This document shows, piece after piece, positions 44,049 to 53,887 of a stretch of 64,000 nucleotides of DNA; positions within the stretch are counted from its first letter, which is position 1; each line of letters begins with the position of its first letter. The translations under genes were made by a program, and so were the position numbers. The notes below the pieces were generated by a model that saw only the letters and a program-made list of their open reading frames with translations, was not told the origin of the DNA and did not search any database. Source of the stretch: Nitrospirota bacterium (lineage in GTDB: Bacteria; Nitrospirota; Thermodesulfovibrionia; Thermodesulfovibrionales; UBA6898). The DNA is taken from the NCBI GenBank assembly GCA_021825365.1, contig JAKAHR010000009.1, positions 1 to 64,000 on the forward strand, written 5' to 3'.

Positions 44049-44516
44049 TTGAGGCCTGCCGCCTATACACCGGTTCTCCTTAAACATATCGCCACTCTTT
44101 GGTTTGTCGGATACCTCCCCTATGCCCCGGGTACCTGGGGGACCCTCGCAGGCCTGTTTTTTGTGTTTATTGCCCATCTCCAGCCGCTCACCCACATTGC
44201 AGCGATTATCATTGTTCTTGTCGTCGGCGCTGTTTCAGCGACTGCAGCGGAAAAAGTCATTGGTCACCAGGACAGCGGCCACATCGTGATCGATGAATTC
44301 GCCGGTTTTCTTGTCTCTGTTTTCCTTGTCCCCCAGACGCCTGTTTACCTGGTGACCGCCTTTATTTTGTTCAGGATTTTCGATATACTAAAACCATTTC
44401 CGATAGCAAAATTAGAATCAGCTTTAAGTGGCGGGATTGGTGTCGTGGCGGATGACGTGATGGCTGGAATATATGCGAATCTGTTGCTTCACCTGTTGAT
44501 GGTACTTTATGGATAG
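44049..44516 (+). CDS. pgpA: Phosphatidylglycerophosphatase A
   Basis: PgpA dephosphorylates phosphatidylglycerol phosphate in the inner membrane. The 155-residue product has the family's N-terminal YLPYAPGTWGTLAG, the central GHQDSGHIVIDEFAGF with acidic ligands, and a later RIFDILKPFP. Four to five hydrophobic segments are present. The start is a TTG (44049); no ATG or GTG fits better. It heads a run of overlapping genes down to recA. Confidence 0.92.
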   Translation: MRPAAYTPVLLKHIATLWFVGYLPYAPGTWGTLAGLFFVFIAHLQPLTHIAAIIIVLVVGAVSATAAEKVIGHQDSGHIVIDEFAGFLVSVFLVPQTPVYLVTAFILFRIFDILKPFPIAKLESALSGGIGVVADDVMAGIYANLLLHLLMVLYG

Positions 44517-44997
44517 GGATTTCTCGACTGTAGTACGTGACATTGGCAAACTGATGCAAAAGGATCGTCTCATGCTCAGCGTTGCCGAATCATGCACCGG
44601 AGGGTGTATAGCCAGTGCACTGACGCGCCTTCCCGGGGCATCAAAGTTTTTTTCCGTTTCGGTTGTCAGCTATTCTGAGAATGCGAAGAGGTCTATGCTC
44701 AAGATCAGCCCCGTGATCCTGAAGAGACATGGGGTAATCAGCGAGGAGACCGCTGTGGCGATGGCAAAGGCGGTTGGAAGGCTCAGCGGGACTCCTGTTT
44801 CCCTTGCGGTCACGGGCAACGCCGGCCCCGAGGCCCTGGAAGGCAAGGAGGTCGGCCTGGTGTATATCGCGGCGAGGGCCGGAGATGTCATTGAGTCAAA
44901 GGGCTTCCTGTTTGAAGGAGGAAGGCAGACGGTACGGATGGCTGCGGCCCTTGAGGCGCTCAGGTTCCTGAGGCGGGTTCTGCGGGTATGGCTCTGA
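44509..44997 (+). CDS. pncC: CinA C-terminal-type nicotinamide-nucleotide amidohydrolase
   Basis: The 162-residue product matches the stand-alone CinA-C/PncC domain: AESCTGGCIASAL with the catalytic Ser, GVISEETAVAMA and VTGNAGPEA. PncC deamidates nicotinamide mononucleotide for NAD recycling. In many bacteria cinA lies next to recA, as here. Its ATG overlaps the pgpA end by 8 bases. Confidence 0.9.
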   Translation: MDRDFSTVVRDIGKLMQKDRLMLSVAESCTGGCIASALTRLPGASKFFSVSVVSYSENAKRSMLKISPVILKRHGVISEETAVAMAKAVGRLSGTPVSLAVTGNAGPEALEGKEVGLVYIAARAGDVIESKGFLFEGGRQTVRMAAALEALRFLRRVLRVWL

Positions 44998-45566
44998 GGT
45001 GCTTCATAGCCGCGGAAATCCCTGATGCAGTCAAAAAGAAGATCGGTGAGACGATACAGGCACTGCGCGGGACAAATGCTGATGTGCGGTGGGTCCCTGA
45101 GGCGAATCTCCACATAACCCTGAAGTTCCTGGGCAGCACAGAGGAGTCGATGGTGGAGACGATATCGGATTCACTGAAGAAAAAGATAGCACCTGGGGCT
45201 TCCTTTTATATTAAAATAGCTGATATCGGATTCTTCCCGGCAGGTCACAGGCCGAGGGTCATCTGGATAGGCATCAAGGATGGCGTTTTCATGGGAGAAT
45301 TGCAGAAGGCGGTTGACGGCGCGATGTCCGTACTCGGTTTTCCGCCGGAGGACAGGCCGTTTTCACCGCATCTCACCATCGGGAGGGTGCGTTCCGGGAA
45401 GGGCACGCTGATGCTGCTGAAGAAGATAGAAGAGTTGCAGGGTACTGATTTCGGGGATATTGAAATAAGGGGGATAACACTGATGAAGAGCGAATTGAGG
45501 CCGTCGGGTGCTGAGTACAGCAGTCTTGCTGAGATAGGATTGAAAGGGAGGAACGATGTCGAGTAA
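44988..45566 (+). CDS. thpR: RNA 2',3'-cyclic phosphodiesterase (ThpR/LigT)
   Basis: The 192-residue product is a 2H phosphoesterase with both catalytic HxTx motifs, HITL (near residue 41) and HLTI (near 127). Such enzymes open 2',3'-cyclic phosphates on RNA. It overlaps pncC by 10 bases and recA by 11 bases, so translation is likely coupled along the cluster. Confidence 0.9.
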   Translation: MALRCFIAAEIPDAVKKKIGETIQALRGTNADVRWVPEANLHITLKFLGSTEESMVETISDSLKKKIAPGASFYIKIADIGFFPAGHRPRVIWIGIKDGVFMGELQKAVDGAMSVLGFPPEDRPFSPHLTIGRVRSGKGTLMLLKKIEELQGTDFGDIEIRGITLMKSELRPSGAEYSSLAEIGLKGRNDVE

Positions 45567-46569
45567 GGAACCGAACAAGGACAAGATAAAGGCCCTGGAG
45601 ATGGCCATTACGCAGATCGAAAAGAGCTTCGGCAAGGGCTCCATTATGAAGCTCGGCGAAGACGGGGTTGTGGAGGGCATCCAGGCGATCCCGACCGGTT
45701 CCCTGTCCCTTGATGTGGCGACCGGCATAGGCGGCCTGCCCCGGGGGAGGGTGGTCGAGATATACGGACCGGAATCCTCGGGAAAGACGACCCTTGCCCT
45801 GAGTGCGGTGGCACAGGCCCAGGCATCCGGCGGCACGGCGGCCTTCATCGATGCGGAACATGCGTTGGATACGTCATATGCGAAGAAGTTGGGAGTGAAG
45901 ATAGAGGACCTCCTCGTCTCTCAGCCGGACACCGGCGAACAGGCCCTGGAGGTGGCGGAATACCTCGTCAGGAGCGGGGCGCTGGACGTGATCGTCATTG
46001 ACTCTGTGGCGGCGCTGGTGCCGAAGGCGGAGATTGAGGGCGACATGGGAGACTCGCTCCCGGGCCTCCAGGCGAGACTGATGAGTCAGGCGCTCAGGAA
46101 GCTTACCGCCTCCATCTCGAAGTCGAACACCACGGTGATCTTTATCAACCAGATCAGGATGAAGATCGGTGTCATGTTCGGCAGCCCGGAAACTACCACC
46201 GGCGGCAATGCGCTGAAATTCTACGCATCCATGAGGCTCGACATCAGGCGGATAGAAAACCTCAAGGAAAACCAGGAGGTGATAGGAGGCAGGGTCAGGG
46301 TGAAGGTCGTCAAGAACAAGATGGCCCCGCCTTTCAGGCAGGCTGAATTCGATATCTTTTTCAACCAGGGGGTTTCACGGGAAGGGGAACTGGTGGACCT
46401 CGGTGTTGATAAGGGAATTGTCGAGAAGTCGGGCGCCTGGTACAGTTATAGCGGCAACAGGATCGGCCAGGGAAGGGAACACGCCAAGGAGTATCTGAAG
46501 AACAACGCTGAAGTGGCGAAGGAGGTAGAGGAGAAGATCATGGAAGCATACAACCTCAACAAGCGGTAA
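45556..46569 (+). CDS. recA: Recombinase RecA
   Basis: The 337-residue product is full-length RecA: Walker [10 protein letters not shown] near residue 75, the ssDNA-binding loops ([20 protein letters not shown] region and the [13 protein letters not shown] loop) and a C-terminal domain ending with an acidic-basic tail. It performs homologous pairing and triggers LexA cleavage. The ATG overlaps thpR and has GGGAGGA upstream. I saw no clear LexA box nearby. Confidence 0.98.
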   Translation: MSSKEPNKDKIKALEMAITQIEKSFGKGSIMKLGEDGVVEGIQAIPTGSLSLDVATGIGGLPRGRVVEIYGPESSGKTTLALSAVAQAQASGGTAAFIDAEHALDTSYAKKLGVKIEDLLVSQPDTGEQALEVAEYLVRSGALDVIVIDSVAALVPKAEIEGDMGDSLPGLQARLMSQALRKLTASISKSNTTVIFINQIRMKIGVMFGSPETTTGGNALKFYASMRLDIRRIENLKENQEVIGGRVRVKVVKNKMAPPFRQAEFDIFFNQGVSREGELVDLGVDKGIVEKSGAWYSYSGNRIGQGREHAKEYLKNNAEVAKEVEEKIMEAYNLNKR

Positions 46570-46586
46570 CCGATATGGAGTCAGCC

Positions 46587-47729
46587 ATGGATATCAATGA
46601 ACTCTTGAAGACCGCCCATTCGATGGGCGCCTCGGACGTACATATTAAGGTGGGGTCCCAGCCGATTCTTCGTATCAACGGCGAGCTGGAGCCGATCCCC
46701 GGGGGGAACAGGCTGACGCACGAAGACACCCTCAAGATAGCCTTCTCGGTGATGAACACGAGCCAGAGGGAATATTTCAAGAAGAAGAACGACATCGACC
46801 TTGCCTACAGCGTGCCGGGGCTCGGGCGGTTCCGGTGCAATGTCTTTATCCAGAGGGGCACCATCGGTCTTGTATTCCGCGTCATCCCCATGAGGATCCC
46901 CACGATTGAGGAACTCTTCCTGCCGGACATCATCAAGAAGATCGCGCTCGAGCCGAGGGGACTCATCCTCGTGACCGGCACCACCGGAAGCGGCAAGTCC
47001 ACCACTCTCGCGGCGATGATCGACACCATCAATGCGAGTCAGACGTCCCATATCATGACGATCGAGGACCCCATCGAGTATCTGCACCGGGACAAGAGGG
47101 CGATTGTGAACCAGAGGGAGATCGGCAGCGACACGGAGTCCTTCAGCAAGGCCCTTCGCGCCGCCCTTCGGCAGGACCCTGACGTCATTCTTGTCGGTGA
47201 GATGCGCGATTTCGAGACGATCCAGACCGCTCTTACCGCGGCGGAGACGGGCCACCTGGTCCTCAGCACCCTCCATACGATCGATGCATCCGAGACCGTA
47301 AACCGCATCATATCGGTCTTTCCGCCCTATCAGCACAAGCAGGTGCGCATCCAGCTCGCTTCTGTCTTAAGGAGCATCATATCCATGCGTCTTGTCCCCC
47401 GCTCCGACGGCAAGGGGCGTGTCCCTGCTGTGGAAATACTCATCGCGACGGCTACGATCAAGGACTGCATCCTGGATTCCGACAAGACCAAACTCCTCCC
47501 GGACGTCATAGCACAGGGAACGATCCACTATGGGATGCAGACCTTCGACCAGTCGCTCTTCCAGCTCTACAAGGCAGGGTATATCAGTTACGAGGAGGCC
47601 CTCAGGAGGGCGACCAATCCTGATGACTTTGCCCTGAAGGTCAAGGGCATACATTCCACAAGTGACATGACCTACGATGACAGAAAAGGGGAGCAGGACG
47701 AGATGAAGATTGACCGGTTCAGTACATGA
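46587..47729 (+). CDS. pilT: PilT twitching-motility ATPase
   Basis: The 380-residue product is a type IV pilus retraction ATPase: an N-terminal PAS-like domain, Walker A GTTGSGKST near residue 129, an Asp box (TIEDPIEYLH), a Walker B region (DPDVILVGEMRD) and a His box (LSTLHTIDA). The C-terminal YGMQTFDQSLFQL and ALRRATNPDDF are typical of PilT rather than PilB. The ATG at 46587 is chosen because GGAG is 6 bases upstream. It lies between recA and recX. Confidence 0.92.
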   Translation: MDINELLKTAHSMGASDVHIKVGSQPILRINGELEPIPGGNRLTHEDTLKIAFSVMNTSQREYFKKKNDIDLAYSVPGLGRFRCNVFIQRGTIGLVFRVIPMRIPTIEELFLPDIIKKIALEPRGLILVTGTTGSGKSTTLAAMIDTINASQTSHIMTIEDPIEYLHRDKRAIVNQREIGSDTESFSKALRAALRQDPDVILVGEMRDFETIQTALTAAETGHLVLSTLHTIDASETVNRIISVFPPYQHKQVRIQLASVLRSIISMRLVPRSDGKGRVPAVEILIATATIKDCILDSDKTKLLPDVIAQGTIHYGMQTFDQSLFQLYKAGYISYEEALRRATNPDDFALKVKGIHSTSDMTYDDRKGEQDEMKIDRFST

Positions 47730-48180
47730 TGCACTGCAGTATTCCTTTAAGCTGCTCTCCTGCCGGGCGAGGAGTGAAAAGGAGATGCGGGAGCGGCTGT
47801 CCCGGAAGGGCTTTGGGGAAGCTGCTGCAGAAGCCGCTGTAGATCGCCTGAAGCGGTCCGGTCTTCTTGACGACGCCTCGCTCGCCGGACAGCTGAGGAG
47901 GCAGGCGATTGAACAGAAGCTCCTCGGGATGCGCGGCGCGCGTCTCTTCCTGCGGAGAAGGGGCATCGCCGAGGAGATCATCGACGGAACGCTCGCCTAC
48001 GATGAAGAGCAGGAAGCCGAAACTGCCAGAAGGCTGCTTCAAAAAAGGCTGCGCATCACGGGAGCACCGGAGACCCCGGCGGACAAATACAGGCTCTATC
48101 AGTTCCTTGCCCGACGGGGTTATATTTCTGAAATAATACGTCGGGTCTTAAGAGAGTATGACATCGGTGAGGAGGAATAA
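47710..48180 (+). CDS. recX: Regulatory protein RecX
   Basis: RecX binds RecA filaments and limits or tunes their activity. The 156-residue product has the three-repeat helical RecX pattern (LLSCRARSEKEMRERLSRKGF, GLLDDASLAGQL, then IIRRVL near the end). It starts with TTG and overlaps the pilT end by 20 bases. It follows recA with pilT in between, an uncommon order, but clearly in the same transcript. Confidence 0.87.
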   Translation: MTGSVHDALQYSFKLLSCRARSEKEMRERLSRKGFGEAAAEAAVDRLKRSGLLDDASLAGQLRRQAIEQKLLGMRGARLFLRRRGIAEEIIDGTLAYDEEQEAETARRLLQKRLRITGAPETPADKYRLYQFLARRGYISEIIRRVLREYDIGEEE

Positions 48181-48264
48181 AGGTGGCCAGAGAAATTGCT
48201 TTCAACGGAGTGGCCGGCTGTACGTCACTGCGTAGCACGATGCCCGGGGGGACTCTGTACTGAC

Positions 48265-50901
48265 ATGAGAGGCTCTGAGATCAGGAATATCTTTCTGGAG
48301 TTCTTCAGGGAAAAGGGGCATCAGGTTGTACGGAGTTCTTCGCTCATTCCGGGTGATGACCCGACCCTCCTGTTCACCAACGCGGGCATGGTGCAGTTCA
48401 AGTCGGTATTCCTCGGCCAGGAAATCCGCCCTTATAGTCGCGCTGTGACTAGCCAGAAGTGCATGCGGGCGGGGGGCAAGCACAATGACCTCGAAAACGT
48501 CGGCCATACGGCGCGGCACCACACCTTTTTCGAGATGCTCGGAAACTTCTCCTTCGGCGACTATTTCAAGAGAGATGCCATCCTTTTTGCCTGGGAGCTG
48601 CTCACGGAAAGGTACCGCCTGCCCAAGGAACGTCTCTGGGCGACGGTCTATGAAGATGATGACGAGGCAGCGGCCCTCTGGAAGGAGCTTACGGACATCC
48701 CTGCGGAGCGTATCGTCCGGCTGGGCGCCAAGGACAACTTCTGGCAGATGGGCGATACCGGTCCCTGCGGTCCCTGTTCGGAGATTATCATCGACCAGGG
48801 GCCTGAGATCGGCTGCGGCAGACCGGATTGCACGGTCGGCTGCGATTGCGACCGGTACCTGGAGATCTGGAATCTGGTCTTCATGCAGTTTGAACGGACC
48901 GCCTCAGGGGAACTGACGCCTCTTCCCAGGCCGAGCATCGATACCGGCATGGGCCTCGAAAGGCTGGCGGCCGTGCTCCAGGGAAAGCACAACAATTTTG
49001 ACAGCGACATTTTCGGACCGATCATCGCGGCGATCTGCTCCGCCTCGGGCAAGTCGTACGGAGAGGGCAGGCTGACTGATACGGCGATCAGGGTCATAGC
49101 CGACCATATGCGCGCCATCACTTTTCTTCTCGCAGAGGGGCTCACCCCGTCGAATGAGGGGCGGGGGTATGTGCTGAGAAGGATCATCAGGAGGGCTGCG
49201 CGTTACGCAAAATCCCTCGACGTGGCTGAACCCCTGTTGTACAAGTTGTGCGGCTCCATCGCGGAGGCGATGTCCGACGTCTATCCGGAAATTGGAGAAG
49301 AATTGCCCCGGGTGCAGCAGATTTTGAAGCTCGAGGAGGAGCGTTTCAACAGGACGCTCGAACAGGGACTCTCCATCCTGCAGGGCGTTATCAGGGGTAT
49401 CAAGGGCGCCGACGCCACGGTGATCAGCGGAGAGGAACTCTTCAAGCTTTACGATACGTACGGCTTTCCGCTGGATATAGCCCGCGACGTAGCGGATGAA
49501 AGCGGACTGACGATCGACGAGGCAGGCTTTCATCGGGAGATGGAGGCGCAGAGGGTCAAGGCGCGTGCATCCTGGTCGGTGGAAGAAGCCGGGGCCGCAA
49601 AGATATACGGAGACCTCATCCACCGCCACCCGAAGACCATCTTCACCGGATATGAAGAGATGGCGTCTGAGGCGACGGTTCTGGCGATACTGGTCGACGG
49701 GGAGGCTGGAGACTCGATAGAGGAAGGCTGCAAGGGCGAGGTTCTCCTCGACCGCACGCCTTTCTATGCGGAGTCGGGCGGCCAGGTGGGAGATACCGGC
49801 GAGTTCCATGCCGAGGGACTCAGGGCTGTGGTAACGGAGACGAAGCGGCCGGTCGAAGGTATGCATGTCCACCGGGTACTCATAAAGAAGGGAACGCTGA
49901 GGGTCGGGGACAGGATCCGCTGTGTGGTGGACAGGGAGAAACGGCTGGCCACCATGAGAAATCATACCGCCACCCACCTGATTCATTCTGCTTTGAGGAA
50001 CGTCCTTGGCGAGCATGTGAAGCAGGCCGGTTCCCTGGTAACGCCCGAGAGGATGCGATTCGATTTCACCCATTTCTACGGGCTCGATGGAGCGACCATC
50101 AGGGCGGTCGAGGATGAGGTGAACGGCAGTGTCATGAGGAATATCCGGGTAGACACAACCGAGATGGAGACGAGTCGGGCACTGGAATCAGGTGTAATCG
50201 CGCTCTTCGGAGAGAAATACGGCGATAAGGTCAGGGTCGTCTCCGTTGCCGGCGTCAGCTCTGAACTCTGCGGCGGCACGCATGTGGCGGCGACCGGTGA
50301 TATCGGGGTATTCAAGATCTTCTCTGAAGGCAGCGTCGCCTCGGGCATTCGCAGGATAGAGGCGGTGACGGGCTTCGGGGCGCTCAGCCATTACAGGGAA
50401 GAGGAGGAGGAACTGGAGCGGGTCATCGAGCTCCTGAAGACCTCCGAGAGACCGGCAGAGCGGCTGAAGAGACTCCTTGCCGAGATGAAGGAAATGGAGA
50501 GGACCGTCGAGCAGCTCAAGGGCAGGTCAGCGGCTGAAAGTTCCGCCCGGATACTCGATCACGTGCGGGATATCAAGGGAGTGAAGGTGGTGGCCTGCAG
50601 GATAGACGGGTTGGACACCCGCGACCTCAGGGTCCTGGCCGACAACGTGCGCGACTCTCTGGGGGCCGGAATCGTCATGCTGGCCTCGGTGAAGGACGAA
50701 CAGGCTGCCATCGTCGCGATGGTTACGGCGGGCCTCATCAGGCAGTTCAGCGCGGGGAGCCTTTTGAAGGAGGTTGCTTCCCTGGCAGGCGGCAGGGGGG
50801 GCGGAAAGCCGGACCTCGCGCAGGGCGGCACCAGGGAGATCGACAGGCTGGACAAAGCACTCGAATCATTATACGATATAGTCAGGAAACAGGTCGGATA
50901 A
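48265..50901 (+). CDS. alaS: Alanyl-tRNA synthetase
   Basis: The 878-residue product has the class II catalytic core (SSSLIPGDDPTLLFTNAGMV, motif 3 region DTGMGLERLA), an editing domain with zinc ligands HTATHLIH and CGGTHV, and a C-Ala domain at the end. It charges tRNA-Ala and clears Ser and Gly mischarges. The ATG at 48265 (MRGSEIRN) matches the family start; a longer open frame from 48196 is not supported. recX-alaS adjacency is common. Confidence 0.97.
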   Translation: MRGSEIRNIFLEFFREKGHQVVRSSSLIPGDDPTLLFTNAGMVQFKSVFLGQEIRPYSRAVTSQKCMRAGGKHNDLENVGHTARHHTFFEMLGNFSFGDYFKRDAILFAWELLTERYRLPKERLWATVYEDDDEAAALWKELTDIPAERIVRLGAKDNFWQMGDTGPCGPCSEIIIDQGPEIGCGRPDCTVGCDCDRYLEIWNLVFMQFERTASGELTPLPRPSIDTGMGLERLAAVLQGKHNNFDSDIFGPIIAAICSASGKSYGEGRLTDTAIRVIADHMRAITFLLAEGLTPSNEGRGYVLRRIIRRAARYAKSLDVAEPLLYKLCGSIAEAMSDVYPEIGEELPRVQQILKLEEERFNRTLEQGLSILQGVIRGIKGADATVISGEELFKLYDTYGFPLDIARDVADESGLTIDEAGFHREMEAQRVKARASWSVEEAGAAKIYGDLIHRHPKTIFTGYEEMASEATVLAILVDGEAGDSIEEGCKGEVLLDRTPFYAESGGQVGDTGEFHAEGLRAVVTETKRPVEGMHVHRVLIKKGTLRVGDRIRCVVDREKRLATMRNHTATHLIHSALRNVLGEHVKQAGSLVTPERMRFDFTHFYGLDGATIRAVEDEVNGSVMRNIRVDTTEMETSRALESGVIALFGEKYGDKVRVVSVAGVSSELCGGTHVAATGDIGVFKIFSEGSVASGIRRIEAVTGFGALSHYREEEEELERVIELLKTSERPAERLKRLLAEMKEMERTVEQLKGRSAAESSARILDHVRDIKGVKVVACRIDGLDTRDLRVLADNVRDSLGAGIVMLASVKDEQAAIVAMVTAGLIRQFSAGSLLKEVASLAGGRGGGKPDLAQGGTREIDRLDKALESLYDIVRKQVG

Positions 50902-50917
50902 AACAGGAGGAGGGAAT

Positions 50918-51235
50918 ATGGCTCTTTTTGACATCATAAGAAATGCGATGCTTGCCGGCTTCGGGGTGCAGGAAAAGGTGAAGGAATTTGTCGATGACAT
51001 GGTCAGGAAGGGCGAGCTGAGTGAGTCACAGGGCGCCAAACTGGTGAAAGAATGGTCCGACAAGGTTGAGAAAAATACCCAGGACGTCGGGAAGACGGTG
51101 AACGAGGTGGTCACCCGGACCCTCGAGAAGATGAATCTTGCAACGCGGGACGACATCACAAAACTAAACGAAAAGATCGATACGCTCGCCGGACGTGTCG
51201 GCAAGGTAGAAGGCTCAAAAGGGGAGGGGCAGTAA
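50918..51235 (+). CDS. Phasin-like coiled-coil protein
   Basis: The 105-residue product is mostly helical with a phasin-like start (NAMLAGFGVQEKVKEFVDDMVRKGELSES) and a C-terminal coiled coil. It resembles PHA-granule regulator-type phasins that often precede an AarF/UbiB-kinase gene, which is exactly the neighbour here (12 bases downstream). AGGAGG precedes the ATG. Actual binding to PHA granules is not shown, and no PHA synthase is in the window. Confidence 0.75.
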   Translation: MALFDIIRNAMLAGFGVQEKVKEFVDDMVRKGELSESQGAKLVKEWSDKVEKNTQDVGKTVNEVVTRTLEKMNLATRDDITKLNEKIDTLAGRVGKVEGSKGEGQ

Positions 51236-51247
51236 AGGGGCTCATAG

Positions 51248-52951
51248 ATGCCCTTTGGTTTCCCGGGTTTCAGGAGGACCTACCGGAACGTTAACCGGGT
51301 AAGGCATATCACGAATGTCCTTATCAAGTACGGTTTCGGCAAGATCATCGACCAGCTGCACCTGAACCGTTTTGTCCCCTTCAGAAAGCGGCTTAAGACC
51401 TTCGGCCAATGGCCGCCTCTGAAGGGCCCCACCTCCGCGGAACGGTTGAGGATGGCGTTTGCCGAACTCGGCCCCACCTTCATTAAACTTGCCCAGCTTT
51501 TGTCGACCCGACCGGACCTTATCACACGGCAGTTCGCCGACGAATTCAAGAAGCTTCAGGACCGGGTGCCGCCTTTCCCTACTGAACAGGCTGTCGCGAT
51601 CATAGAGGAAGAGACCGGGTTGCCGATTGATCAGGTTTTTTCTCATCTCGAGAGGACGCCGGTTGCCGCTGCATCCATCGCCCAGGTCCATCATGGTCGT
51701 CTCCTCGACGGTACCGAGGTTGTGGTAAAGGTGCAGCGTCCGGACATCAGGGAGCAGATTGAGACGGACATCAGCATCCTCTCTTCACTGGCGAATCTCA
51801 TGGAGCGGTATGTCCCGGAAAGCGTCTTCTATAACCCCGTCGGCATAGTCGAGGAATTTCAGCGCACCGTGAAGAAGGAGCTTGACTTCACCGAAGAGGC
51901 GCGAAACTGCATGCGTTTCTGGAAGAACTTCGAAGATGAACCGGATGTGGTCATCCCGAGGGTGTTCGCCAAGTACACTACCGAAAAGATGATCGTCATG
52001 GGCCGGATCGAAGGGGTGCGGATCGACAATATCGAGGAGATTACCCGCCTCGGCCTCGACCGGCCGAGACTGGCAAAAATCGGCGTGGACGCCTACTTCA
52101 AACAGGTCCTCATGGACGGATTCTTCCATGCCGACCCGCATGCGGGAAACATATTCGCCATGACCGACGGAAGGATAGGGTTCATGGACTTCGGGATCGT
52201 GGGCAGGGTCTCTCCTGATGTCCGGGAAACCATGGCAAATACCTTTCTCGCCCTCATCCACAAGGACTTTGACAAGCTGATAGACCAGTATATCGAACTG
52301 GGGCTGATACCGGAACATATAGACATGGATGTCTTCAGGAAAGAGTTCAAGGCCGACCTCGCCGATTTTCTCGAGCCTCTCTACGGCCTGACCCTCAAGG
52401 AGCTGAACTTTGCCGAATACATGGATACCGTCACGAAGCTGGCCGTCAGGTACAAACTGAAGATTCCCTCGGACCTTCTGCTGGTGAACAAGGCGATGCT
52501 GATACTCGAAAACCTCGGCAGGGAACTCGACCCCAACTTCGATTTCATCGCGGCAGCCGAACCCTACGCATCAAAGATCATCAGGGAACGTATCCGTCCC
52601 GCCCGTCTCTATGAACGGACCCGGAAGAACGTGATGGAGATAAGCGATATGATCGCCCTGTTTCCCAAACAGGTCCGGCAGGTTATACGAAAGATCCTCA
52701 GGGATGATATCCATATCAAGATGACGCACGTAAACCTCGACAAATTCATCCGGGATATGGACCGGTCGAGCAACCGCATATCCTTCAGTCTGATCATAAG
52801 CGCCATGCTTCTCAGTTCTGCCATCATGCATGCCACCGGCGTCGGTCCGACCATCTACGGCTTTTCCATCCTGGGGCTGACTGCATTCGGATTTGCCTTC
52901 CTCCTGGGGATATGGTTGATCATATCGATTATCAGGTCCGGCAGGTTGTAG
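51248..52951 (+). CDS. UbiB/ABC1 (AarF)-family atypical kinase
   Basis: The 567-residue product has the UbiB-family layout: an N-terminal helical extension with LGPTFIKLAQLLSTRPDL (the KxGQ region, here KLAQ, with Ala for Gly), the Ala-rich loop AAASIAQVHHG, VVVKVQRP with the catalytic Lys, HADPHAGNIF and MDFGIVGR. Two transmembrane helices close the C-terminus. Such proteins support quinone synthesis and bind ATP. The Gly-to-Ala change in the otherwise near-invariant motif is worth noting. It pairs with the phasin-like gene. Confidence 0.9.
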   Translation: MPFGFPGFRRTYRNVNRVRHITNVLIKYGFGKIIDQLHLNRFVPFRKRLKTFGQWPPLKGPTSAERLRMAFAELGPTFIKLAQLLSTRPDLITRQFADEFKKLQDRVPPFPTEQAVAIIEEETGLPIDQVFSHLERTPVAAASIAQVHHGRLLDGTEVVVKVQRPDIREQIETDISILSSLANLMERYVPESVFYNPVGIVEEFQRTVKKELDFTEEARNCMRFWKNFEDEPDVVIPRVFAKYTTEKMIVMGRIEGVRIDNIEEITRLGLDRPRLAKIGVDAYFKQVLMDGFFHADPHAGNIFAMTDGRIGFMDFGIVGRVSPDVRETMANTFLALIHKDFDKLIDQYIELGLIPEHIDMDVFRKEFKADLADFLEPLYGLTLKELNFAEYMDTVTKLAVRYKLKIPSDLLLVNKAMLILENLGRELDPNFDFIAAAEPYASKIIRERIRPARLYERTRKNVMEISDMIALFPKQVRQVIRKILRDDIHIKMTHVNLDKFIRDMDRSSNRISFSLIISAMLLSSAIMHATGVGPTIYGFSILGLTAFGFAFLLGIWLIISIIRSGRL

Positions 52952-53146
52952 GTTACTTATTGCCCGGCCATACAGAAGGGCGCATTTCTGTCGACGCATC
53001 CGCCGGGGAGAGAAGACTGGTCATGTTGATTGCGGCTGAGGATGGGGTGGATAAAATTTCAGAGGAAAGGCACGAGAGATTCATCATCAATGCCGGAAAT
53101 GTAATCAGAAAGCGAAAAAGGCGATCGGGGGGAGGATGAGGGCGGT

Positions 53147-53887
53147 CTACTGCAATCTCTTGCCGTCCAGAACCAGACCGGTAATAAGCCCCTTGCCGTC
53201 GTTGCGCAGGGACACTTCGACTATGAGGTCGCGCGCATTCCGGGCCGTTTCAATAGCCTTGCCTTTGCCTTCCTCTACAAAATAACTTTCAATACCGTAT
53301 TCAACGCTGAGCTGTCGAAACCTGGTTTCCTTTATCTCTTCGACGGTCGCCCACAATGGATCTCCCGCGAAACACTGGGGCTTGTAGGCGGATGCAGGCA
53401 TTTCCTTCGACTGACTGAGGACATTGCCCCGTTTATCAAGGCAAAAGAGAAGGTGTTCGCCCGTTGTGAATCCTACGAACCACCTTGGACGGAGCCGGAA
53501 TGCGGTGCCCGAGTCATCCCTCGCGGCGACCTCCCACTTCTGGGCCTGCATCTCATGCAGTGCCCTGCCCTGTATATATCTCCCCTGGGCCGGCGGCGCC
53601 GTGCGGGCGGAAACAGCCTTGTAGGTGCCGTCCGCATCCCGGATAAGGCTGACAAAGATCCTGTCATTCATTCTGATGCCTGCCGGAGTGCCGAGAGCGT
53701 CGAGATCAAGATTCGAGATATCATAGCTGAGGCTCACATAATCTCCCCGGAAGATATCCCGGGGATCAAGCGGCACTGTCCGTAAAAGTATCCGCTCGCC
53801 TGTGCTGATCCAGTGCTCGCGATAGCCGATCATGCCGACAAGCAGCAGGACTTGCAGAAGAACTACCACAAGGAATTTAATTCTCAT
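53147..53887 (-). CDS. GDYXXLXY-domain membrane-anchored protein
   Basis: The 246-residue product has an N-terminal membrane helix (MRIKFLVVVLLQVLLLVGMIGY), then DIFRGDYVSLSYDIS, the GDYxxLxY signature. The rest is a beta-rich extracytoplasmic domain. The family is of unknown function and almost always follows a DUF2157 membrane protein, as here, with an 11-base overlap. The ATG at 53887 is chosen as the one just before the membrane helix. Confidence 0.85.
   Translation of the reverse strand: MRIKFLVVVLLQVLLLVGMIGYREHWISTGERILLRTVPLDPRDIFRGDYVSLSYDISNLDLDALGTPAGIRMNDRIFVSLIRDADGTYKAVSARTAPPAQGRYIQGRALHEMQAQKWEVAARDDSGTAFRLRPRWFVGFTTGEHLLFCLDKRGNVLSQSKEMPASAYKPQCFAGDPLWATVEEIKETRFRQLSVEYGIESYFVEEGKGKAIETARNARDLIVEVSLRNDGKGLITGLVLDGKRLQ

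Noticed and set aside
45430-45556. LexA (SOS) box before recA
   Set aside because: Neither CTGT-N8-ACAG nor GAAC-N4-GTTC is present just upstream; recA lies inside an overlapping gene cluster.
48904-50073. 389-codon open frame antisense to alaS
   Set aside because: Antisense shadow; alaS domains are intact on the other strand.
52912-53139. 75-codon frame overlapping the end of the UbiB-like gene
   Set aside because: No good ribosome site, no recognisable domain, and most of the likely coding part lies in a gap with no conservation signal visible.
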